Notes: generated by a model not told the origin, from the letters alone. DNA of 27,974 bases from CALGLS01 sp047626155 (GCA_047626155.1 JBLHRR010000062.1:1-27974); one strand, 5' to 3'. Counted from the first letter of the stretch, positions 1 to 7,571 are shown. Numbers and translations are program-made.

Positions 1-84
1 TTTTCTATTGTTCATTACAGGAAATGTTAAAAGTAAACGGTTAATAGTTTAAATACTTAAAATAAATTTACAAAAAATAAAAAT

Positions 85-708
85 ATGAGTTTAACGATTA
101 TTATTGTCATCATCACAGGTTTGATTTCTTACCGTTGTTTTCAGGACCGGGCTCTTTTTGAGAAATTAAAACACCATCCGTATTCAGAAGTCCATAATAA
201 GGAATGGTATCGGATGATTACTTCAGGCTTTGTACATGCAGATTGGATGCATCTTGGAATTAACATGTTCGTGCTTTGGCAATTTGGAGAGATTGTAGAG
301 GACGAATTCACTACATATTTCGGAATGACAATGGGGAAAGTGAATTATTTACTACTCTATTTTCTAACTATTATTTTTGCGGATATTCCTTCCTTACTAA
401 AGCATAAAGACAATAGACATTATTCGGCGATAGGCGCCTCAGGAGCTGTTTCCGGAATTTTGTTTGTCTTCATTCTCTTTATGCCTTGGCATATTTTAAA
501 ATTATATGGTATTATTCCAATTCCTGGAATCGTAGCGGGAATCGGATATATAGTTTACTCAACCTGGGCAGATAAAAAAGGAGGCGGGAATATCGCACAT
601 GATGCGCACTTATATGGAGCACTCTTTGGTTTTTTGTTTGCCATTGCTTTAAAGCCATCTTTGTTTATCAGCTTTATGGAGAAATTGATTAATGGAATGC
701 CTTTTTAA
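85..708 (+). CDS. Rhomboid-family intramembrane serine protease
   Basis: A 207-residue polytopic membrane protein that should cleave transmembrane substrates within the inner membrane. The rhomboid signature is visible: the H-x-x-x-x-H-x-x-x-N element (His51, His56, Asn60) at the end of the first loop, the catalytic GASG motif at residues 117-120 (Ser119), and the partner histidine at His175 in the last helix region (AHDAHLYGALFG). Hydrophobic segments lie at about 2-16, 52-68, 86-101, 115-133, 140-160 and 174-191, fitting the six-helix core without extra domains. The ATG follows an A-rich stretch, typical of Bacteroidota starts that lack a Shine-Dalgarno. It stands alone, about 180 bases before the Nudix gene. 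Substrate unknown. Catalytic residues are seen; activity is inferred. Confidence 0.93.
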   Translation: MSLTIIIVIITGLISYRCFQDRALFEKLKHHPYSEVHNKEWYRMITSGFVHADWMHLGINMFVLWQFGEIVEDEFTTYFGMTMGKVNYLLLYFLTIIFADIPSLLKHKDNRHYSAIGASGAVSGILFVFILFMPWHILKLYGIIPIPGIVAGIGYIVYSTWADKKGGGNIAHDAHLYGALFGFLFAIALKPSLFISFMEKLINGMPF

Positions 709-854
709 AAAGGAGCTTTTCAACAGGTGAATAAATTTGGTGACAGATGGTCAATTGGCGTTCCGCCATCGTTTGAAATTTAACCCCGAAAGACATGAAT
801 AAACAAAAAGGTTCATTTCAAACAAAATGAAAGCGCCTTGTTATTTTCACTAGC

Positions 855-870
855 TACTTACGCCTAAGTA
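855..870. promoter_or_regulatory. Perfect 6-bp inverted repeat just before the Nudix gene
   Basis: TACTTA and TAAGTA face each other across a CGCC loop, 16 bases before the ATG at 887. It could be a small leader hairpin or an operator half-site pair. It is short enough to be chance. Confidence 0.25.
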
Positions 871-886
871 TTACAGATCTTAGCAG

Positions 887-1444
887 ATGAAAGACCATAA
901 AAACCCCTGGAAAACCCTTACTGAAAAAACGGTTTATGACAACCCATGGATATCAGTAAGCCACCGGGACGTCTTGAATCCTTCTGGTGGAAAAGGCATC
1001 TATGGTTTGGTGCATTTTAAAAATCTTGCTATTGGAGTTGTCCCATTAGATGAAAATTACAACACCTGGTTGGTTGGGCAATATCGTTATACTTTAAATG
1101 CCTATAGCTGGGAAATTCCGGAAGGTGGTGGTATTATTGGTCAACCTGCTTTGGACGCTGCAAAGCGAGAGCTTAAAGAAGAGACTGGAATTAAAGCGAC
1201 CAAATGGACTAAGATATTAGACCTCCACACTTCCAATAGTGTTACGGATGAGGCGGGTTTGGCTTTCGTTGCCCAAGGACTTTCTTTTGGAGAACCAGAG
1301 CCGGAAGAAACAGAAGATTTGGTCGTAAAAAAACTTCCTTTTTCAGAAGCGGTGGAAATGGTCATGAATGGTGAAATCACTGATGCACTCGCGATGGTTT
1401 CCATTATGAAAACTCAACTTATGATTGATAGAGGTTTATTATAA
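887..1444 (+). CDS. Nudix hydrolase, ADP-ribose pyrophosphatase-like
   Basis: A 185-residue cytosolic hydrolase of nucleoside-diphosphate-linked substrates. The Nudix box runs from Gly80 to Ile102: G80-x5-Q86-x7-R94-E95-L96-x-E98-E99-x-G101-I102. The metal-binding RELxEE helix is intact, but the usual glutamate at the box start is glutamine (Gln86). The N-terminal strand region (about 10-75, with the QYRYTL element) and the WEIPEGG approach to the box resemble the ADP-ribose pyrophosphatase (NudF/YffH-like) branch rather than MutT. Its length is normal for that branch. Function is likely housecleaning of ADP-ribose or a related sugar nucleotide; the exact substrate cannot be read from sequence. 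It is monocistronic by spacing. Confidence 0.88.
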   Translation: MKDHKNPWKTLTEKTVYDNPWISVSHRDVLNPSGGKGIYGLVHFKNLAIGVVPLDENYNTWLVGQYRYTLNAYSWEIPEGGGIIGQPALDAAKRELKEETGIKATKWTKILDLHTSNSVTDEAGLAFVAQGLSFGEPEPEETEDLVVKKLPFSEAVEMVMNGEITDALAMVSIMKTQLMIDRGLL

Positions 1445-1573
1445 ATTTTCTTATTCTTCAAATTACTTCTAACAACTGCATTACAAATTCATCGGAACCC
1501 GACATTTTATTCCGTATTTTAAAGTATTTATTCTGTTTGAATTGCCGTTCGGGGAATTCCTCCATCAATTGTT

Positions 1574-1604
1574 TTGAATTCTCAAAATCATTTTACTATC
1601 TTTA
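1574..1604 (+). promoter_or_regulatory. Promoter-like sequence, TTG-N20-TATCTTTA
   Basis: TTG at 1574-1576 is followed after 20 bases by TATCTTTA (1597-1604), one base off the Bacteroidota -7 consensus TAnnTTTG at the expected spacing. It lies 24 bases before a long hairpin and about 230 bases before the gene at 1837, so it may drive a leader or a small RNA. Confidence 0.4.
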
Positions 1605-1627
1605 GCGCGATAAACCCCTGAGATGCT

Positions 1628-1686
1628 AAATGCTCTTTTCTTTTTGCTCCTTGTAATTGAATAACTTCAAAAAGTAAAAAGCATTT
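1628..1686. repeat. Long imperfect inverted repeat (19-base arms, 17 paired)
   Basis: The arm at 1628-1646 (AAATGCTCTTTTCTTTTTG) pairs with 1668-1686 with two mismatches around a 21-base loop. It is the main structure in the 392-base gap between 1444 and 1837. No U-tract follows, so it is not a standard terminator. A 13-codon open frame (1623-1664, mostly Leu/Phe/Val) overlaps it and could be a leader peptide, but that is speculative. Otherwise I see nothing in the gap. Confidence 0.45.
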
Positions 1687-1836
1687 CCACTGCATTCGTA
1701 CTTACAAACTAACCTCTTTCTACAGCTTTAATTGATAGAACTGAACTAGAAAAATTAAAATTATTTTCACTCTTTTCCTGAACTTAAGTTAAAAGTTAAT
1801 ACCCAAAGGATTCTGTATTTCAGTTGACTAATTGGA

Positions 1837-2256
1837 ATGCAGAACCTTCCGGATTCGAGTGAGCATCGAAAGAAAACCAAACACCAAATGGACGTTGAAA
1901 AAAAAGAGTACCTAGTAACAGGTACGCCTAACAAAAAAGCAAATGAAAAAATCAGGTTAAAATTGCGGTTGTTAATAAACGGCCATAAGAAGTGTATCCT
2001 TGGAATTACCCCAATAAAAGATGTCCCAAGATTGGCTTATGAATTTGAACTGGTTGGTTATAAATATTTATTCTACCTGTATAAATCCACTTCAGAACAG
2101 AAGATAAAAATGTTCTATAACCATTTTTATTCTATGTACGCAAATGAATTGACTACTGAAGAATTTGAAGAAATAAAATGTCCTGAGAAGGCCGTTACAA
2201 ACGATGGCCCTCTCCTACTTTACTTGCTTGGTAAGTCCAAGAAGCGCGTGTTTTAG
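1837..2256 (+). CDS. Hypothetical small basic protein
   Basis: Not recognised. 139 residues, lysine-rich, with no signal peptide or membrane segment. The central part (about 20-75) alternates charged and hydrophobic residues and has the look of beta strands (KIRLKLRLLINGHKK, then YEFELVGYKYLFYLYK). The later part (about 78-125) looks helical and is rich in Phe/Tyr. An in-frame ATG at 1888 (Met18) is an equally credible start and would drop a poorly structured N-terminus. The amphipathic pattern and the hairpin directly after the stop favour a real gene. A chance frame cannot be excluded. Its only nearby signal is the promoter-like/hairpin element about 150-260 bases upstream. Confidence 0.5.
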   Translation: MQNLPDSSEHRKKTKHQMDVEKKEYLVTGTPNKKANEKIRLKLRLLINGHKKCILGITPIKDVPRLAYEFELVGYKYLFYLYKSTSEQKIKMFYNHFYSMYANELTTEEFEEIKCPEKAVTNDGPLLLYLLGKSKKRVF

Positions 2257-2290
2257 AACCTGTCGGGACTGTTTTGTCCGGCGGGTTCTT
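2256..2290 (+). terminator. Imperfect hairpin at the stop codon of the gene at 1837
   Basis: GAACC-TG-TCGGGAC faces GTCCGGCGGGTTC across a short T-rich loop, starting within the TAG stop. There is no strong U-tract (only TT follows), so it may be a terminator or part of a dispersed intergenic repeat like those seen just downstream. Confidence 0.4.
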
Positions 2291-2438
2291 GCATTAAAGT
2301 GGGGATTCGGAATGGCTCTGCTTACCTCCAGCTCCTAAAGGAGAGGATCCTCGCCCCCCTTGGTTGACCCATTAAATATTGTTGGAAAATTTAATCTCTT
2401 TTTATCCCAAGGGATTTCGTTCCTCATAATCAAAGCAG

Positions 2439-2595
2439 CAAGTGAGGTACGAACCAGCCAAAAAAGAAGAACAGTTCACCTGTCATTCCGAGCGACTGAG
2501 CTGCGAACAAGTCGAGGAATAACAGAACACTCACATTTTCAATTTCGAGCGAGGTACGAGTCGAGAAACCCGCCTGCCGGAACGGGCTGTTCTAA
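2439..2595. repeat. Intergenic patch of degenerate 'CATTCCGAGCGA / GTCGAGGAAT'-type repeats
   Basis: The gap 2257-2642 holds no credible gene. It contains a unit at 2482-2526 (TGTCATTCCGAGCGA ... AGTCGAGGAATAACA) and a related one at 2542-2570 (TTTCGAGCGAGGTACGA then GTCGAGAAAC). A third fragment (AAGTGAGGTACGAACC) starts near 2442. Elements of this 'cattccgagcg...cgaggaat' type are, to my knowledge, common between genes in many Bacteroidota genomes. An 82-codon frame across them (2360-2608) is read as spurious because it is built from the repeats. Confidence 0.5.
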
Positions 2596-2642
2596 GTCCT
2601 TGATTTAACATTCCTCTGTTCTATCCACAAAATCCGAATCTA

Positions 2643-3665
2643 TTACTTTCCACTCCCCTCATCCTCCAATTTAAAACTCCTCTTTCGCTCTCCCCTTTCC
2701 GATTCCTTAATCAACTCCTTAAACTGTCTCCAAAAATTGGCCTTAGGCAAACCAGCCTTTACAGTCATCCATTCCTTTTTAACTGGATGTTTAAAGGACA
2801 TGGATCGACAATGCAGATGAATGGAACCATCGTGATTGGAATGTGGATATCCGTATTTGAAATCATCAACAATTGGGCAACCAGCATGCGCCAACTGTGC
2901 TCGTATTTGGTGGGAACGCCCCGTAATTGGCATCACCTTCAACAAGATGTACCCGTCAATCTCACCCTGATATTTATAATCCGTAATTGACAGCTTTGCT
3001 TCTTTCGTTTTTTTACCAATTTGGTTATAAACTTTCGACCTGTTCTTCAAGCTGTCTTTCAAAAGGTAACCCTCTAATCGGCCTTCCAACAACTTTGGTC
3101 TTTGCTTGGTAATAGCGAGGTAGTTCTTCTCTATTTTTTTATCCTTGAACATTTCATTCATACGCGTCAATGCCTTGCTGGTTCGCGCAAAAATAATAGC
3201 ACCACTCACCGGCCGATCCAAACGGTGGATGACCCCGAGGTAGACATCTCCCGTTTTTTTATATTTCAACTTAATGTACTGCTTGACCGATTCCGACAAT
3301 GGCGTATCGCCAGTATCGTCTCCCTGCACCAAATAGCCCGCAGGCTTATTGACCACAATCAGGTGATTGTCCTCAAAAAGGATATTGAGATTCTTGGCGT
3401 TCAACTCCTTCCTCTTCTCCATATTGGACTCTTTCTTTTTCTCCACGTATGGCTCTTTCCTTTGCTCCGTATTTGAATCCTTACTTTGCTCTGTATTTGA
3501 TTCTTTCTTTTGCTCTGTCTTTGAAGCTTTCCTTTGCTCTACATATGGCCCTTTCTTTTTCGGGGTATACTGTCCTCCTTTCCCTTTTGCTGCACTTTTC
3601 CCTGTCCTTTTCCCTTTCTTTGATCCTTTCCTTTTATCTGTGTGTGACCCTTTCTTTTTATCCAT
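2643..3665 (-). CDS. RluA/RluD-family RNA pseudouridine synthase with octapeptide-repeat tail
   Basis: Isomerises specific uridines in rRNA or tRNA to pseudouridine. The 340-residue protein has a catalytic domain at about 93-310 with the family motif HRLDRPVSG at 147-155 (catalytic Asp150). The opening ILFEDNHLIVVNKPAG (95-110) and a late GRSHQIRAQLAHAGCPIVDD block are also typical of the RluA family. No S4 domain is visible. Residues 1-92 are instead a lysine-rich tail containing six in-register octapeptides (38-85, consensus KESNTEQR). Such basic tails may help RNA binding (inference). The short C-terminal end is also basic. The gene is divergent from mqnD. Target uridine cannot be assigned. 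Confidence 0.93.
   Translation of the reverse strand: MDKKKGSHTDKRKGSKKGKRTGKSAAKGKGGQYTPKKKGPYVEQRKASKTEQKKESNTEQSKDSNTEQRKEPYVEKKKESNMEKRKELNAKNLNILFEDNHLIVVNKPAGYLVQGDDTGDTPLSESVKQYIKLKYKKTGDVYLGVIHRLDRPVSGAIIFARTSKALTRMNEMFKDKKIEKNYLAITKQRPKLLEGRLEGYLLKDSLKNRSKVYNQIGKKTKEAKLSITDYKYQGEIDGYILLKVMPITGRSHQIRAQLAHAGCPIVDDFKYGYPHSNHDGSIHLHCRSMSFKHPVKKEWMTVKAGLPKANFWRQFKELIKESERGERKRSFKLEDEGSGK
3411..3554 (-). repeat. Six tandem 24-bp coding repeats (octapeptide K-E-S-N-T-E-Q-R)
   Basis: Within the pseudouridine synthase gene, residues 38-85 split exactly into KGPYVEQR, KASKTEQK, KESNTEQS, KDSNTEQR, KEPYVEKK and KESNMEKR, followed by a partial KELN. Two looser units (KGSHTDKR, KGSKKGKR at 5-20) precede them. 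The DNA period is 24 bases, so copy number could vary by slippage. Confidence 0.85.
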
Positions 3666-3696
3666 AATTGTTAGACTATTAACTGTTAACCGCTAA

Positions 3697-3849
3697 CTAT
3701 TAACTTCCCACTTTCGTATTAAAGCGAAGTCAAGTATTAACTGTTGTAATTTTACTTTATTAAGATAGACTTTTAACTGTAGGTGAATTATTAACTTCCC
3801 CCTTTCGCAATGAACAGAAGCCAATTGCTAACTGTTGTATATTTGCCTT
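3697..3849. repeat. Direct repeat of 62 bases in the mqnD/pseudouridine-synthase divergent spacer
   Basis: 3697-3758 and 3788-3849 align without gaps at an offset of 91 bases, with about three quarters of positions identical. Shared blocks include ATTAACTTCCC, CTTTCG, GAAG and TAACTGTTGTA. The second copy ends in the promoter-like TATATTTG; the first has the weaker TAATTTTA at the same place. Confidence 0.7.
3838..3845 (+). promoter_or_regulatory. Bacteroidota -7 element TATATTTG, probable mqnD promoter
   Basis: A match to TAnnTTTG lies 72 bases before the mqnD ATG. No clear TTG -33 element is seen at the usual spacing. Confidence 0.5.
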
Positions 3850-3916
3850 TGGGCATGATAAAGTCAATTATAAGCTACCTTTGTTCTTCTTCAATTCTAA
3901 AATTCCACACAAAAGT

Positions 3917-4750
3917 ATGAAATTATCTCTCGGGTTCTCCCCTTGTCCCAATGACACTTTTATTTTTGATGCGATGATCCATGGAAAAGTGGATTGCGAA
4001 GGGCTAGAATTTGATGTTTTCCTAGAAGATGTAGAAGCATTGAATCAGCTCGCTTTCGCTAAAAAACCAGATATCACAAAGCTAAGTTACCACGCATATG
4101 GCTATGTATCAAATGATTATGTGTTACTAAATGCGGGTTCTGCTCTAGGTCAAAATTGTGGTCCGTTGTTGATTTCTAATAAAAAGATGACAACAGCCGA
4201 AGTCAACGAAGCTACTATAGCCATTCCAGGAAAATATACTACCGCCAACTTTCTTTTGAGTTTAGCTTACCCAAAAGCGACTCAAAAGCAGGAAATGCTC
4301 TTTTCTGATATTGAATCTGCCGTTTTAAATGGTGAGTTAGATGCCGGCTTGATCATCCATGAGAACAGGTTTACTTATATGGATAAAGGGCTGATTAAAG
4401 TTCAGGATCTTGGCGAATTTTGGGAATCCACAACGCAGCAACCTATTCCCTTAGGTGGCATTGCGGTTAAACGTAGCTTACCTCTTGAGATTCAACAAAA
4501 AGTGGATCGGATTCTCAAGCGTTCCGTAGCCTTTGCTTTAGCAGAACCAGAACAAACGATGGATTACGTCAGTCAATTTGCTCAGGAAATGAACCCGACC
4601 GTTATGCAGCAACATATTGGCCTTTATGTCAACGAATTTACGGTGGACTTGGGCCTTAGTGGGAAAGCAGCGATAGCTCAACTCTATGAGATGGGAAAAA
4701 CGCGATTGGGGATGACTATTACTGATTTAAATTTATTTGTAACTCATTAA
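3917..4750 (+). CDS. mqnD: 1,4-dihydroxy-6-naphthoate synthase (menaquinone futalosine pathway)
   Basis: Converts cyclic dehypoxanthinylfutalosine to 1,4-dihydroxy-6-naphthoate in the futalosine route to menaquinone, in the cytosol. Family features are clear: the N-terminal GFSPCPNDTFIFDAM segment, the ITKLSYHAYGYV segment, and VLNGELDAGLIIHENRFTY, whose histidine (His148 from this start) corresponds to the conserved catalytic histidine. Its length of 277 residues is normal for MqnD. The frame opens 12 codons earlier at a TTG (3881), but the ATG at 3917 gives the conserved KLSLGFSPCPNDT start and is preferred. No other menaquinone gene is in the window. Its presence implies menaquinone as the respiratory quinone. 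Confidence 0.95.
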   Translation: MKLSLGFSPCPNDTFIFDAMIHGKVDCEGLEFDVFLEDVEALNQLAFAKKPDITKLSYHAYGYVSNDYVLLNAGSALGQNCGPLLISNKKMTTAEVNEATIAIPGKYTTANFLLSLAYPKATQKQEMLFSDIESAVLNGELDAGLIIHENRFTYMDKGLIKVQDLGEFWESTTQQPIPLGGIAVKRSLPLEIQQKVDRILKRSVAFALAEPEQTMDYVSQFAQEMNPTVMQQHIGLYVNEFTVDLGLSGKAAIAQLYEMGKTRLGMTITDLNLFVTH

Positions 4751-4841
4751 TATATAGATAGTTATAATGAAGCGTTTTCTAAATTTAACCCCTTCTTAAT
4801 ATTCCTAATTTCCTTCTCTTTTGATCCTACCAATCTGCTCT

Positions 4842-4872
4842 CTAATCAAGGCAAATTCTGAATTAGTTTTTT
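4842..4872 (+). terminator. Weak terminator-like hairpin after mqnD
   Basis: CTAAT (4842-4846) pairs with ATTAG (4862-4866), followed directly by six T. The 5-bp stem is short and the loop is 15 bases, so this is a tentative call. Confidence 0.25.
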
Positions 4873-4932
4873 GTTAAAAATAGTAATCAAAATAAACAGA
4901 CCTATTATAGCAAGAATCTACTTACCCCTTTC

Positions 4933-4940
4933 TATATTTG
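4933..4940 (+). promoter_or_regulatory. Bacteroidota -7 element TATATTTG, probable ald promoter
   Basis: A match to TAnnTTTG lies 63 bases before the ald ATG. No convincing TTG -33 element is seen, so an activator may be needed, or the match may be fortuitous. Confidence 0.5.
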
Positions 4941-5002
4941 CCATGTTAAAATGTATCGTCTATCCGGTATGATTATATTACTTAGTAAAAATTCATCATC
5001 AA

Positions 5003-6118
5003 ATGATTATTGGTGTACCAACCGAAATTAAAAACAACGAGAGTCGCGTAGCACTCACGCCAGCTGGCGCTTTGGAATTAGTCAAAAGAGGCCACAAAGT
5101 ATTTGTACAAGATAGTTCCGGAAACGGATCTGGTTTTTTTGATAAAGACTATACAGATGTTGGCGCTAAAATTTTGAAGACCATCGAAGAGATTTATGCA
5201 AAAGCGGAGATGATCATCAAAGTGAAAGAACCGATTAGGGAAGAATACAAATTGGTTCGAAAGGGTCAGTTGATATTCACTTATTTTCATTTTGCTTCTT
5301 ACAAACCTTTAACTAAGGCGATGCTAAAAAGTGGTGCTACTTGTCTGGCTTACGAAACAGTAGAACTAAAAGACCGTACTTTGCCGCTACTCATACCCAT
5401 GTCTGAAGTAGCAGGTCGTATGGCTATTCAACAAGGAGCTAAATATTTAGAAAAACCTGTAAGAGGTCGTGGCGTATTATTGGGTGGTGTACCTGGTGTT
5501 CCTCCTGGGAAAGTACTTATTTTAGGTGGTGGAATTGTTGGAATGCAAGCGGCTAAGATGGCGGCTGGTTTAGGAGCGCAGGTGACTATTTTGGATATCA
5601 GTCTGAAAAGATTACGCTACCTCAGTGATGTAATGCCTGCAAATGTCATAACAATGCATTCAAACGAACTTAATATTCGCAACTTGATAAAGACACACGA
5701 CCTAATTGTAGGAGCAGTGTTAATTCCGGGTGCAAAAGCACCAAACCTGATCACCAGAGAGATGTTGAAAGATATGAGCCCAGGTACTGTTGTCGTGGAT
5801 GTAGCAGTAGATCAAGGTGGTTGTATCGAAACTTGTAAGCCAACTACTCACGCTAAGCCAACCTATATTATTGACGATGTCGTACACTACTGTGTAGCCA
5901 ATATGCCTGGTGCAGTACCTTATACCTCTACTTTGGCTTTGACCAATGCGACCCTTCCATATGCAATCCGTTTGGCGGAAAAAGGTTGGAAAAAAGCATG
6001 TAAAGAAGACGAGGCACTTAAACTTGGATTGAATATAATTGATGGTAAAGTCGTTTACAAAGCTGTAGCTGAGTCCTTTAACTTGAAGTTACATGATGTG
6101 GAGCAATTCTTGAAATAA
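5003..6118 (+). CDS. ald: Alanine dehydrogenase
   Basis: Catalyses reversible NAD-dependent deamination of L-alanine to pyruvate and ammonia in the cytosol. At 371 residues it has the usual length, and the known functional residues fall at canonical numbers: Arg15 in NNESRVALTP, Lys75 in IIKVKEP, His96 in FTYFHFA and Asp270 in VVDVAVDQGG. The NAD-binding Rossmann turn is LGGGIVG at 174-180, ending in an aspartate (D198) after the second strand, as expected for NAD. The segment MPGAVPYTSTLALTNATLPY at 301-320 is also diagnostic. rocD follows 84 bases downstream on the same strand, with a palindrome between, so cotranscription with partial attenuation is likely. Confidence 0.97.
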   Translation: MIIGVPTEIKNNESRVALTPAGALELVKRGHKVFVQDSSGNGSGFFDKDYTDVGAKILKTIEEIYAKAEMIIKVKEPIREEYKLVRKGQLIFTYFHFASYKPLTKAMLKSGATCLAYETVELKDRTLPLLIPMSEVAGRMAIQQGAKYLEKPVRGRGVLLGGVPGVPPGKVLILGGGIVGMQAAKMAAGLGAQVTILDISLKRLRYLSDVMPANVITMHSNELNIRNLIKTHDLIVGAVLIPGAKAPNLITREMLKDMSPGTVVVDVAVDQGGCIETCKPTTHAKPTYIIDDVVHYCVANMPGAVPYTSTLALTNATLPYAIRLAEKGWKKACKEDEALKLGLNIIDGKVVYKAVAESFNLKLHDVEQFLK

Positions 6119-6157
6119 AGTTCTCGAAGCTACCCTCTGAAGCTTAGGGGCCAGGTC

Positions 6158-6173
6158 AGGGTTGATCAACCCT
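6158..6173 (+). terminator. Perfect palindrome AGGGTTGATCAACCCT with T-tract, ald-rocD spacer
   Basis: A 6-bp stem with a GATC loop is followed by CTTTTAA. It could be a weak terminator or attenuator between ald and rocD, or a dyad operator. It lies 30 bases before the rocD ATG. Confidence 0.45.
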
Positions 6174-6202
6174 CTTTTAATAAATTCTAAAAATCACAAC
6201 TC

Positions 6203-7477
6203 ATGACAACAATGAAACCACATACTTCTGAATCTCTCATCGAATTGGAGGATAAGTATGGAGCACATAATTACCACCCACTTCCGGCTGTATTAGCTAA
6301 AGGAGAAGGCGTTTTTGTCTGGGATGTGGAAGGAAAAAGATACTACGATTTTTTATCAGCATATTCTGCCGTTAACCAAGGACACTGTCATCCAAGGATC
6401 ATCAATGCTTTGAAAAAACAAGCGGAGGTGTTGACTTTGACTTCCCGTGCATTTCACAATGACATGTTGGGGCCGTACGAAAAGTACATGACTGAGTACT
6501 TTGCATATGACAAAGTCTTGCCAATGAACACGGGTGTTGAAGCAGTGGAAACAGCATTGAAGCTTTGTCGTAAATGGGCTTATGAAGTGAAAGGAACTCC
6601 AGCGCACGAAGCCAAAATCATTTTCGTTACCGGAAACTTCCACGGACGTACGATGGCTATTATTTCGGGGTCTACTGATCCTTCAAGCACCACTGGTTTC
6701 GGACCCTTCATGCCTGGCTATGTTATCATTCCTTATAACGACCTAAGTGCGTTGGAAGAAGCATTGAAAGATCCAAACGTTGCAGGTTTCTTAGTAGAGC
6801 CTATTCAAGGTGAAGCTGGTGTTTTTGTACCAGATGAAGGTTATTTGGAAAAGGCACATGTACTTTGTAAAGCTGCAAATGTATTGTTGATAGCTGATGA
6901 AGTTCAAACTGGAATCGCTCGAACTGGAAAGTTATTGGCGACTTGTGGTAACTGTGACTGTACAACTGTTTGCGAAAACAAGCCGCAGGTAAAAGCGGAT
7001 ATTTTGATTCTTGGAAAAGCACTTTCGGGTGGCGTTTTCCCAGTATCGGCAGTTTTGGCTAACGACGAAATAATGCTAAGCATCAAACCTGGTGAGCATG
7101 GGTCTACCTTTGGTGGTAATCCTTTGGCTTGCGCCGTCGCGATGGAAGCTTTAGAAGTTGTCAGAGACGAGAAGCTACAGGAGAACGCTCAAAACATGGG
7201 AAACATTTTCAGAAAACGTATGAGTGAATTGGCAGAAAAATCTGACCTAGTTAACTTTGTACGCGGAAAAGGATTGTTAAATGCCATTTTGATTAATGAT
7301 ACAGAAGACTCAGATACTGCCTGGAGAATTTGCATGGCTTTGAGAGACAATGGACTTTTGGCAAAACCGACGCATGGAAATATCATTCGTTTTGCACCGC
7401 CCTTAGTGATTACTGAGGAGCAATTAAATGAGTGCTGCGATATTATAGCAAATACGATTTTGGAATTTAAGGTGTAG
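6203..7477 (+). CDS. rocD: Ornithine aminotransferase with a four-cysteine insertion
   Basis: A PLP-dependent, cytosolic transaminase that converts ornithine and 2-oxoglutarate to glutamate semialdehyde and glutamate. The 424-residue protein shows class III aminotransferase marks: the GVEAVETALKLCRKW helix (111-125), FHGRTMAIIS (147-156), cofactor aspartate D232 in ADEVQTG, and the PLP lysine K272 in GKALSGGVFPVSAV. The N-terminal 'YGAHNYHPLPAVLAKGEGVFVWD' type start is typical of ornithine rather than acetylornithine aminotransferase. Between the D232 loop and K272 there is an extra segment with Cys248, Cys251, Cys253 and Cys257 (CxxCxCxxxC), where many family members have a short cysteine-free loop. 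It follows ald, so the two genes may share a catabolic role. Confidence 0.95.
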   Translation: MTTMKPHTSESLIELEDKYGAHNYHPLPAVLAKGEGVFVWDVEGKRYYDFLSAYSAVNQGHCHPRIINALKKQAEVLTLTSRAFHNDMLGPYEKYMTEYFAYDKVLPMNTGVEAVETALKLCRKWAYEVKGTPAHEAKIIFVTGNFHGRTMAIISGSTDPSSTTGFGPFMPGYVIIPYNDLSALEEALKDPNVAGFLVEPIQGEAGVFVPDEGYLEKAHVLCKAANVLLIADEVQTGIARTGKLLATCGNCDCTTVCENKPQVKADILILGKALSGGVFPVSAVLANDEIMLSIKPGEHGSTFGGNPLACAVAMEALEVVRDEKLQENAQNMGNIFRKRMSELAEKSDLVNFVRGKGLLNAILINDTEDSDTAWRICMALRDNGLLAKPTHGNIIRFAPPLVITEEQLNECCDIIANTILEFKV

Positions 7478-7571
7478 TTTTTTTGGCATCCGGTGTTCGG
7501 TAATTCGGTTTCCGCCCTACCGTACCGTTATGTTGAATCACATTTTTAAATTAGAAATCTTTTAAAAATAG

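Noticed and set aside
2360..2608. 82-codon plus-strand frame
   Set aside because: It runs through the degenerate intergenic repeats, and its residues simply translate them; no protein-like pattern.
3102..3696. Several overlapping plus-strand frames rich in Phe, Leu and Ser
   Set aside because: They are the complement of the lysine-rich octapeptide repeats and catalytic domain of the pseudouridine synthase; the repeats keep all frames open.
3881..3916. TTG start for mqnD giving 12 more residues
   Set aside because: The extension is low-complexity and absent from the usual MqnD start; the ATG at 3917 leads straight into the conserved segment.
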